From Pseudomonadota bacterium (GTDB lineage Bacteria > Bdellovibrionota > Oligoflexia > Oligoflexales > Oligoflexaceae): 7,060 bases of DNA. Positions 1 through 5,774 of this stretch are shown one piece after another; the stretch's first letter is position 1, and each line of letters begins with the position of its first letter. Made by a program: the position numbers and the translations under genes. The stretch spans positions 1 to 7,060 of the forward strand of contig JAKQGS010000424.1 in the NCBI GenBank assembly GCA_029556045.1, read 5' to 3'. Under the pieces are notes generated by a model that did not search any database, was not told the DNA's origin, and saw nothing but the letters and a program-made list of their open reading frames with translations.

Positions 1-10
1 CTTAGTCATC

Positions 11-43
11 TGTAACCCCTTGATTTGGCGATCTAGGGTTACA
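11..43. repeat. 8-bp perfect inverted repeat TGTAACCC / GGGTTACA
   Basis: TGTAACCC at 11-18 is the exact reverse complement of GGGTTACA at 36-43, with 17 bases between the arms. It could be the stem of a terminator for a gene left of the window, but no clear T-run follows (only AAGTTTAT). It could also be an operator. The sequence does not decide between these. Confidence 0.4.
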
Positions 44-106
44 AGTTTATGAGTCAACGAGGCTCCCACTCAATTCTTTCTTACCCGTTTCGGTTACCTT
101 TAATTT

Positions 107-125
107 GAGTCAACTCGCGTCAACT
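107..125. repeat. Tandem GTCAACT direct repeat, 10-bp period, with an outlying copy at 51-58
   Basis: GTCAACT occurs at 109-115 and again at 119-125, exactly 10 bases apart. The longer form GAGTCAAC at 107-114 also occurs at 51-58. A 10-base spacing places both copies on the same face of the helix, as is common for sites of a dimeric or tandem-binding regulator. The embedded TTGAGTCAA (105-113) is nearly palindromic. No known regulator consensus is recognised, and chance is possible because the motif is short. Confidence 0.3.
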
Positions 126-160
126 AGAAATCCACTGTCAAAAAACATGACACTTCCTGC

Positions 161-187
161 AAAAGGTGGTGCCATCGCCACCCTTGC
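161..187. repeat. Hairpin-forming inverted repeat in the operon leader
   Basis: GGTGGTG at 165-171 can pair with CGCCACC at 176-182 (seven pairs, one of them G-U) around a CCAT loop. Flanking bases can lengthen the stem if one base is bulged. No T-run follows, so it is not a typical intrinsic terminator. If transcription starts upstream, it would form a structure in the 5' leader about 185 bases before the first start codon. Confidence 0.3.
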
Positions 188-359
188 CACACCACGGATA
201 TCTGATAACACACCGATTTTTCATGCCTTCCAATGATTGATCCACTGGAACACCCTTTGCAGCCAAGGGGTACCCGGCCCTTTCTGCGCTCACTTTGAAC
301 TTTTGGCTGGGAGCGACTGGAAACTGGAATTCATCTTGAGTGGAAGTGGAGTGAAACGT

Positions 360-364
360 GGGAG
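360..364 (+). promoter_or_regulatory. Ribosome binding site deciding the start at 370
   Basis: GGGAG lies 5 bases before the ATG at 370. It supports that ATG over the in-frame GTG at 358, which would add only four residues before the signal peptide. The start region of the next gene (3467-3490) has the same layout, which also favours the ATG. The GTG at 358 does have its own weak GGAG at 348-351, so it cannot be excluded. Confidence 0.55.
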
Positions 365-369
365 CACCT

Positions 370-3300
370 ATGAAAAAGCATCGTCAGTTCGCAAAACAAT
401 TGCTCTATGCCATGACCTTTGGCCTTATGGCAGCAGAACCCCTCCTGGCGCAAAAGGCTCTGTCCCCCATTCTGCCATTGCCAGTTGCCAACCACGGTGT
501 CAGCCGGGCCGGCGATGAAATCCTGCGCGATCCCGGATTGAAACAGTCTCAGCTATCGGACGATATGTCGGCAGAACAAACGCTGCAGGACATCAATAAT
601 CTCAAAGACGAACTCAAACACACCAAAGGGCCTCGCCGCCTGGAAATCCTCGAGGAACTTTACGGCACACAAGCGGTCTATGCTAATTACCTGGAAGACG
701 TCATCGGCGGCAAATTCGAGAGTACCCTGCAGGGTGCCCCCGCCCAAAAACGCCTTGAGTCAACCCGCCAGGAGTTAATCCGCCATGGTTCAGCCGTGGC
801 GAAAGAACACAAGAATAAAAAAGTCAAATCCCGCGCCATGTATCATGTCCTGACCACCCAGTATGTGATGGGTTCCAATCGGACCACCGCACTGAAGAAT
901 CTGCAAACGCTGAGCAATAAATTGGACGGCAGATTGGCAGCCAAAGTCCGCTATTTGAGCGCGATGCATCAGATCAAATATGGCGACCGCAAAAAAGGAC
1001 AGCATGAGCTAGCCAAAATTTACGGCTCATTGCCCAGGGACGCCAAGGCGTCAGCTAGTCTGACGCTGGCACAATCCTTTGCCGGTTTAAACGGTAACGG
1101 TCGCAAGGTGGCTGCCACGGATAAACGCTACCGCAGTTTCCTCAATGCCGGGGTGCAGGCTGCCGCTCAAAAATCCGATGACGCCCGGGAATCCGTCCTG
1201 GCCCAGGGTATAACCATCTGGAACGCCGCCGAAGGTCGCAGCATCGACTGGGCCAAAGCCCCATTTTCCATGAAACCGTTTGAGAACAATGCCGGTCGAT
1301 ATGCGGTATTGGAGCGTGTAGCTCTCCAGCATCACCGCAAGGGAGATACGGTTTCTGCATTGAAGAACTATGTACGGATTGCCCGTTTTATGGAAGGCCA
1401 CTCTGCTGCAGCTGCCATCGATCAACGGATTGTGGATCTGCAGTACCAGGAATTCAAGAAGACCAAAAACGTCAAACCTTATGAATCAACCCTCGTCAGC
1501 ATGGAGCAGAAATATCGCGACCATAGCGCCCTGGGAACACAAAACACCAAACAGGCCCAGTTGGCACACCAAAGTTTTGCCAAACAATACCGTAATCTCG
1601 TCTTCACGATGCTACAGTCGGCCCGTCGCAAGAATTCACCATCCAAATTCCGCAACGATGCCATCGCGGTCGCCAATCGCTATGAGGGACGCCTGCAGGA
1701 TGAAAATGAGCGGGCTGACGTCAAAGCGTCGATTGCAGAACTACATGCCCTGGAAAGACGTCATGGTGAAGCGGTCGCCATCTATATGGATCTGGTGTTG
1801 AATGCCAAGAATGGCAAAACAGCGCAATATCTCAAGTCCGCCATTGCATCGCAGCGGGTTCTTGCCAACTGGCCGGAAGAAGCCCCATGGAATGCTTTGC
1901 CCAAGGGGCGTGGCGAAAGCCGTACCGCGCTGCGTGAGATGTACACTCAATGGCATAGCATGAACGGAAATAAGATCGACTGGCATGTAGTGGCACATAT
2001 CGGGTTGCTCGGCATCAGTCTGAACCAGGCGGAAGAAGCCTTCAAACTCTGGGAAGGAGCTGTGGCCAAGGCCCCGCAGCATGCCCACGCAGCCCGCGCC
2101 TCCGGCTTCATGCTGGTAGCCTATCAAAAACAAAAAAACTGGGGAAAACTGGAATCCACCGCCCGTCTTTGCCTGCAACATGGCATTCGCCCGATGGCCG
2201 GCAGCAAGAGCCTGAACCCCATGACCTTTCTGGCTGACGCTCTCTTTTACGGCGGCAAAGAGGCCCTGTCGCAAAACCAGTATGCCGATGCCGTGAAAAA
2301 ATTCGAAGAGTTCACCCAATCATTTAAGTCCGACAAACGCCGCGACGAGGGCTTGTTTGACCTGTCGTCAGCCTACCGCGGCAATCAGCAACACCCGCAA
2401 TCGATTGCGACTTTGACGCGGTTGGTGCAGGAGTATCCGTCCAGCAAATTTAACCACGACGCCCTACTGCGGGGCGGCGCATGGGCACTGCCCATGGCCT
2501 ATGAAGAGCAAACGATGTTCTTCTACACCCGATTTTTGAACCAGTATCGGAATGATACCCAAGCACCCATGATCCGCAGCACGATGATCTCCCTCTATCT
2601 CGGTCGCCAGCTCTATGGCAACGCCGGTCGATTGATGTTGGATCAGGGCGAAGTGAAAAACGCCAACCGCGAGCAGAAACTGCGGGCTGCCCTGGCTTAT
2701 ATGGATCTGGAAGAGCGCTATGGCGATCGCAGCAAAGCCCGCTCTGGCGCCAAACGTGCTCTCGCCCTGGCGGGAAATGATGCCGCCGTGAAAGCCAAGG
2801 TGTTGGCCTTTGAAGCCCGGGAGGCTCAGGCCACCAACAATGCTGCGGCACTTCCAGCCTTAGAACAACAATTAGATAAACTTGATTCCGGAGTGCCAGA
2901 AGTGGCGGAAGCCCTGGCTCATGTTCGATTCATGATGGCGGAGTCTCAAGCCACCCAAACCAAGGATGAGATCTTTAACATCGGTCTTAAAGACCCGATG
3001 GGCACCTTGGAAAAGCACTACAACATCTTCGTGCGCACAGCCAATCTGTATAAGCGTATCTGTGATAACAGTGAAGTGGCTTATTGTGCCCCGGCCATGC
3101 TACGTCTGTCACAAATCACCAGCAACAGCATCATGACCATTCAGGACCTGGCTCTACCGGAAACCCTAGACGAAAAAACTGTCAACGCCTTTAACGCCAA
3201 AAAAGAGGAATTGATCGCACTGTTGGCCCGCGAAGCCCAGGCTGCCGACATCAAAGCCTCCGAACTGGTGGTGCAAGGCCATAGCACACCGGACTGGACA

Positions 3301-3465
3301 CAGGAAATCCTGTGGACCAGCTCGCAGGACTGGAACTTCGATCGCATCACCGGCGAAACCGGCAATGGTTACGTCCAGTGGAACGTTCGTGAGGGTAAAT
3401 CCGAATCCAATGATGTTGCGGCAGAGGCAGCTGTTGAACCGGCCATGGCAGAAGAACAGGAATAA
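370..3465 (+). CDS. Large exported TPR/alpha-solenoid protein (GltD/AgmU-like candidate)
   Basis: The 1031-residue product starts with a Sec-type signal peptide: a basic n-region (MKKHRQFAK), a short hydrophobic stretch and a likely cleavage after PLLA near residue 28. The rest is Ala/Leu/Lys/Gln-rich and helical. TPR-like pairs are clearest at about 554-610, 632-665 (motif QYADAVKKFEEF) and 675-700 (motif SIATLTRLVQEYP). Weaker repeats run through much of the protein. It has only three cysteines: C601, and C898 with C906 near the end. The C-terminus carries a Trp-rich segment (about 978-1005) and an acidic Ala/Glu tail. No catalytic motif is visible, so a scaffold role in the periplasm is the natural reading. 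The stop lies 14 bases before the TPR lipoprotein gene, so the two are probably co-transcribed. Size, export signal and neighbour recall GltD/AgmU of the Myxococcus gliding complex, but this is inference from architecture. A generic periplasmic TPR protein is the alternative. Confidence 0.85.
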   Translation: MKKHRQFAKQLLYAMTFGLMAAEPLLAQKALSPILPLPVANHGVSRAGDEILRDPGLKQSQLSDDMSAEQTLQDINNLKDELKHTKGPRRLEILEELYGTQAVYANYLEDVIGGKFESTLQGAPAQKRLESTRQELIRHGSAVAKEHKNKKVKSRAMYHVLTTQYVMGSNRTTALKNLQTLSNKLDGRLAAKVRYLSAMHQIKYGDRKKGQHELAKIYGSLPRDAKASASLTLAQSFAGLNGNGRKVAATDKRYRSFLNAGVQAAAQKSDDARESVLAQGITIWNAAEGRSIDWAKAPFSMKPFENNAGRYAVLERVALQHHRKGDTVSALKNYVRIARFMEGHSAAAAIDQRIVDLQYQEFKKTKNVKPYESTLVSMEQKYRDHSALGTQNTKQAQLAHQSFAKQYRNLVFTMLQSARRKNSPSKFRNDAIAVANRYEGRLQDENERADVKASIAELHALERRHGEAVAIYMDLVLNAKNGKTAQYLKSAIASQRVLANWPEEAPWNALPKGRGESRTALREMYTQWHSMNGNKIDWHVVAHIGLLGISLNQAEEAFKLWEGAVAKAPQHAHAARASGFMLVAYQKQKNWGKLESTARLCLQHGIRPMAGSKSLNPMTFLADALFYGGKEALSQNQYADAVKKFEEFTQSFKSDKRRDEGLFDLSSAYRGNQQHPQSIATLTRLVQEYPSSKFNHDALLRGGAWALPMAYEEQTMFFYTRFLNQYRNDTQAPMIRSTMISLYLGRQLYGNAGRLMLDQGEVKNANREQKLRAALAYMDLEERYGDRSKARSGAKRALALAGNDAAVKAKVLAFEAREAQATNNAAALPALEQQLDKLDSGVPEVAEALAHVRFMMAESQATQTKDEIFNIGLKDPMGTLEKHYNIFVRTANLYKRICDNSEVAYCAPAMLRLSQITSNSIMTIQDLALPETLDEKTVNAFNAKKEELIALLAREAQAADIKASELVVQGHSTPDWTQEILWTSSQDWNFDRITGETGNGYVQWNVREGKSESNDVAAEAAVEPAMAEEQE

Positions 3466-3479
3466 ACGGGGGAACACCG

Positions 3480-4478
3480 ATGAAAAAGCAGACCAATAGA
3501 TCCATGCGTACTAAATTGTTTCTGACGGCTCTGGCACCAGTGCTGCTGGCAGGGTGCGCCACTCTGGGTGGCAGCAAAAAATCCACGCAGCCCAAGGCCG
3601 ATGGTGATGCCATTGTGCACCAAAGCGGTGCTGAATCCCCCGCCATCTCCCGCCTCAATCGGGATCAGTGGGTGTCGATTCGCGATTCTGCCAAAGATCC
3701 GTATATGCGACTTTACTCCGCTCTGGGCGCCGGCGAATGGGAAACGGCCGCTATGGAAGCGCGGGCCCATCTGGCTAAAAATCCCAAGGACTATGTGGGC
3801 CTGAGTGTTCTGTCGACCGCATTGGCCATGCAGAAGAACTACAGCCTGGCTGCTTTCTACGGCAACCTGCTGGATAAGTACCATCCAGGCAACTCGGAAT
3901 CGGACAATCTGCGGGGACTGGCTACCCTTTACCGCACGGGAGCCCGCATGGAAGACTTCCGCAAAGCGGAAGCCTTTTTCATCAAGTCCTTTTCTGCCGA
4001 TAGCCGTCAGGTGGCTGCTGGCCTGAACCTGGGTCGCCTTTATCTTGATCTGGGACGGGCTGGTGCCGCACGGGAAATATTTGCCCAGGTTCGTACCCGT
4101 TGCAACGACTGCGTGGAATCTCTGATCGGTTTTGGCATCGCTCAATCCCGCATCCGTGATTTTGATGGAGCAAAACAAAGCTTTTTGGCGGTAATTGCCA
4201 AAGACTCAAAAAACGCCAAGGCTCTGTACCGTCTGGCTTTGATTGAGCAAAATGGCTACAATAATAATAAGGGTGCCGTGCAATACCTTGAAAAAGTCCT
4301 AGCTCTTAATTCCAACCAGGACCAGGACGTCAAACGTCGGGCTAACTTCATGTTGCGCAAGATCCAGGCGTCCGAATATGGCGGCCCGGTTGAAGCCGTG
4401 GTCCATAGCCGATCCCGTGAGCAATCCGACAAGGTCAATCCGGAAGAACTTTTGAACGCCAGCGATATTGAAGAGTGA
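3480..4478 (+). CDS. TPR-repeat lipoprotein (GltE/AglT-like candidate)
   Basis: The 332-residue product has a lipoprotein signal peptide: basic n-region (KKQTNRSMRTK), hydrophobic core and lipobox LAGC with the lipidated Cys at residue 26. Ala at +2 lacks the Asp inner-membrane retention signal of E. coli, so an outer-membrane location is plausible. After a linker (about 27-70), TPR-type helical pairs occupy about 78-103, 105-135, 178-206 (motif LNLGRLYLDLGRAGAAREIF), 212-242 (motif DFDGAKQSFLAVI) and 245-279 (motif GAVQYLEKVLAL). A CNDC pair (C208, C211) sits between two repeats. The tail is charged and acidic. A strong GGGGGAA at 3468-3474 precedes the ATG. The gene sits between the large TPR protein and the protease in an apparent operon. 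The pairing suggests a TPR lipoprotein that holds the larger TPR protein at the outer membrane, as proposed for GltE with GltD. The family assignment is a hypothesis, while the TPR lipoprotein call is firm. Confidence 0.9.
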   Translation: MKKQTNRSMRTKLFLTALAPVLLAGCATLGGSKKSTQPKADGDAIVHQSGAESPAISRLNRDQWVSIRDSAKDPYMRLYSALGAGEWETAAMEARAHLAKNPKDYVGLSVLSTALAMQKNYSLAAFYGNLLDKYHPGNSESDNLRGLATLYRTGARMEDFRKAEAFFIKSFSADSRQVAAGLNLGRLYLDLGRAGAAREIFAQVRTRCNDCVESLIGFGIAQSRIRDFDGAKQSFLAVIAKDSKNAKALYRLALIEQNGYNNNKGAVQYLEKVLALNSNQDQDVKRRANFMLRKIQASEYGGPVEAVVHSRSREQSDKVNPEELLNASDIEE

Positions 4479-4491
4479 ATGTCCATGTCAC

Positions 4492-4498
4492 AAGGGGG
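4492..4498 (+). promoter_or_regulatory. Ribosome binding site deciding the GTG start at 4507
   Basis: AAGGGGG lies 8 bases before the GTG at 4507. An in-frame TGA at 4501-4503 rules out any start further upstream. The nearby ATG at 4500 is in another frame that soon closes. Starting at the GTG also yields a complete lipoprotein signal, whereas the next in-frame ATG (4543) would cut most of it away. Confidence 0.75.
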
Positions 4499-4506
4499 TA
4501 TGATTC

Positions 4507-5670
4507 GTGACGAAAGTCGGTCTAATAACCACTGCTGCCTTCATGGCCGCAGTGGTTTCGGCATGCAAGAAACCGGTGGTGGTTTCAAACTGGGCTTATA
4601 TCGTAGGGGATTCCAACGATATTGTCACGATCGGCGATGACCCGACCCAGGAAATCCCCGCCGCCCACTTAAACGCAGCTGTGGTATTGACCACCAATAT
4701 CGACAGCAGCCGACGAAAGTTCTGCAGTGGGACCATGATCGCTTCCGATGCAGCTGAAGACACCTACCGCATTGTGACCTCCCGTCACTGTTTTGCCCCC
4801 TCTGACAACGAAGATCGTGAATCCGAAAACCAATTGCTGGAGGGAGCCTGTGAATCAACCAAGGCGTTCTTTGGTTTTTATCGACATGAGATCGACCAGC
4901 GGGAAATCGGCAAATGCCGGGTCGGTTCACTGCGAACGGATCTCGAAGGGGACCTGGCAGTCTTTCACCTGGAAAAGAACCCTAGCGACAAGTACCAACC
5001 GTCGACCTTTTGGAGCAATGGGCCTACACCCCTGACCGGACGTAGGGCACGCATCGTCCATTTTCCGACGGTGGATCGGGAAGTGGATGGCAACAATGAC
5101 AAAGTTGTTTACGAAACGGAGGCTGGCACATTTTTACCCCTGGGACAACTTACCACCGCAAACTGCGAGATCTCCGGTACGTTTGATCCCATCGACTGGA
5201 ATCTGGATACGGCTCTGGCTTTTGGGATCAAACACACCTGCGACCAGAAAAAGGGATCTTCGGGATCGTCGCTGTGGGATGCAGAAACCAATACCATCCT
5301 CGGTATCAACTGGGGTGGCATCAGTATCACCTACAATAATCCCCTCCGCACCGAAACATGGAACGTGGCAACCAACGCTGACTATGTAAATCTTTTTTTA
5401 AAGGCTGAGCATGAACCGGAAAAAGCGAAAATTCTGTCTCAAAAACCCGACCCCGGCTCCTATCAAAGCGCAGATTCCACCCAGGCCACCAAATCTAACG
5501 GCGTTAACAAACGCTTGCGGATTGGCTGCGGTACCGTCAGTGGGACCAATGCGGATGAATCCTCACGGTTTTTGACCTTCTGTCTTTTGGCTCTGCCGGT
5601 CCTTCTTCTTTATGGATTGGGAATTGTGCATGAATTCAAGCCGGTTCTGCGGCGGCAACGGCGGCGCTAA
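4507..5670 (+). CDS. Trypsin-like serine protease lipoprotein with C-terminal membrane tail
   Basis: The 387-residue product is a chymotrypsin-fold (S1-type) peptidase, read from its motifs. FCSGTMI at 72-78 is followed by TSRHC with catalytic His94, then EGDLAVF with Asp149, and GSSGSSL with nucleophile Ser252. Cys73 and Cys95 match the conserved disulfide around the catalytic His. C220-C245 and C115-C137 are possible further bonds. The N-terminus is a short lipoprotein signal with lipobox VSAC (Cys20). After the catalytic domain comes a polar Ser/Thr/Gln linker (about 310-335), Cys341, one hydrophobic helix (about 355-374) and a basic end (LRRQRRR). That Cys-helix-Arg order resembles MYXO-CTERM-type sorting tails. 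The residue before Ser252 is Ser, not the Asp of trypsin that stabilises the activated N-terminus, so trypsin-style zymogen activation is unlikely, as in V8-like enzymes. The gene starts 28 bases after the TPR lipoprotein gene, probably in the same operon. The substrate is unknown. Confidence 0.9.
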   Translation: MTKVGLITTAAFMAAVVSACKKPVVVSNWAYIVGDSNDIVTIGDDPTQEIPAAHLNAAVVLTTNIDSSRRKFCSGTMIASDAAEDTYRIVTSRHCFAPSDNEDRESENQLLEGACESTKAFFGFYRHEIDQREIGKCRVGSLRTDLEGDLAVFHLEKNPSDKYQPSTFWSNGPTPLTGRRARIVHFPTVDREVDGNNDKVVYETEAGTFLPLGQLTTANCEISGTFDPIDWNLDTALAFGIKHTCDQKKGSSGSSLWDAETNTILGINWGGISITYNNPLRTETWNVATNADYVNLFLKAEHEPEKAKILSQKPDPGSYQSADSTQATKSNGVNKRLRIGCGTVSGTNADESSRFLTFCLLALPVLLLYGLGIVHEFKPVLRRQRRR

Positions 5671-5680
5671 GCCCGCCGCC
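5660..5680 (+). terminator. Candidate terminator hairpin at the operon end
   Basis: GGCGGCG at 5660-5666 pairs perfectly with CGCCGCC at 5674-5680 around a 7-base loop that holds the TAA stop of the protease gene (5668-5670). The stem is all G-C. The following sequence (CCATATTTCC) has only a weak T-run, so the hairpin may terminate inefficiently or serve mainly to protect the 3' end of the mRNA. Confidence 0.4.
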
Positions 5681-5774
5681 CCATATTTCCCTATTCATAC
5701 CCCCCGCTTCCCTGTAAAATCACCACTGTATCTGTCAATCATATAGAGCCAGAATAAGGCACTACCGGGGTATC

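Larger units (their letters stand above)
1..369. other. Non-coding leader/intergenic region upstream of the TPR operon
   Basis: I find no convincing gene here on either strand. The only sizeable open frame that enters it, on the + strand from 237, runs into the first gene in another frame and has no protein-like character. The stretch holds an 8-bp inverted repeat (11-43), three copies of a GTCAAC-type element (51-58, 107-114, 117-124) and a hairpin (161-187). The operon promoter should lie here, but no sigma70-type -35/-10 pair with good spacing stands out. A weak TTGAAC at 295-300 has only TGGAAA at 318-323 behind it, so I do not call a promoter. Confidence 0.6.

Noticed and set aside
165..187. 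Sigma54-like GG...GC elements in the leader
   Set aside because: The GG to GC spacing does not fit the required 10 bases between the -24 and -12 doublets.
358..369. GTG at 358 as start of the first gene
   Set aside because: The ATG at 370 has a better-placed GGGAG, begins a standard signal peptide and matches the start region of the next gene.
237..518. 93-codon + strand open frame starting in the leader
   Set aside because: It overlaps the signal-peptide region of the first gene in another frame, has no good ribosome site and no protein-like composition.
1741..2319. 192-codon open frame on the - strand inside the large TPR gene
   Set aside because: It lies wholly inside a clear coding frame and has no recognisable protein features, so it is a shadow.
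3369..4178. 269-codon open frame on the - strand opposite the TPR lipoprotein gene
   Set aside because: It overlaps a well-supported lipoprotein gene and the end of the large TPR gene. Its product has no coherent domain, and the frame is explained by the codon bias of the + strand genes.
4258..4270. Short AAT triplet run in the TPR lipoprotein gene
   Set aside because: Only three copies, in frame (Asn-Asn-Asn) in a loop between helices. It is too short to suggest phase variation.
4479..4640. Short + strand frame from ATG 4479/4500 overlapping the protease start
   Set aside because: It gives only about 50 codons with no features, while the GTG at 4507 gives a complete lipoprotein signal.
5708..5747. 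Promoter for the YitJ-type gene using TATAGA at 5742-5747
   Set aside because: No acceptable -35 box lies 16-18 bases upstream, so the match is no better than chance.
5671..5774. SAM riboswitch (S-box) upstream of the YitJ-type gene
   Set aside because: The leader is only ~100 bases and I see neither the characteristic paired arms nor a terminator/antiterminator pair. S-box control is typical of Bacillota, not of this kind of genome.
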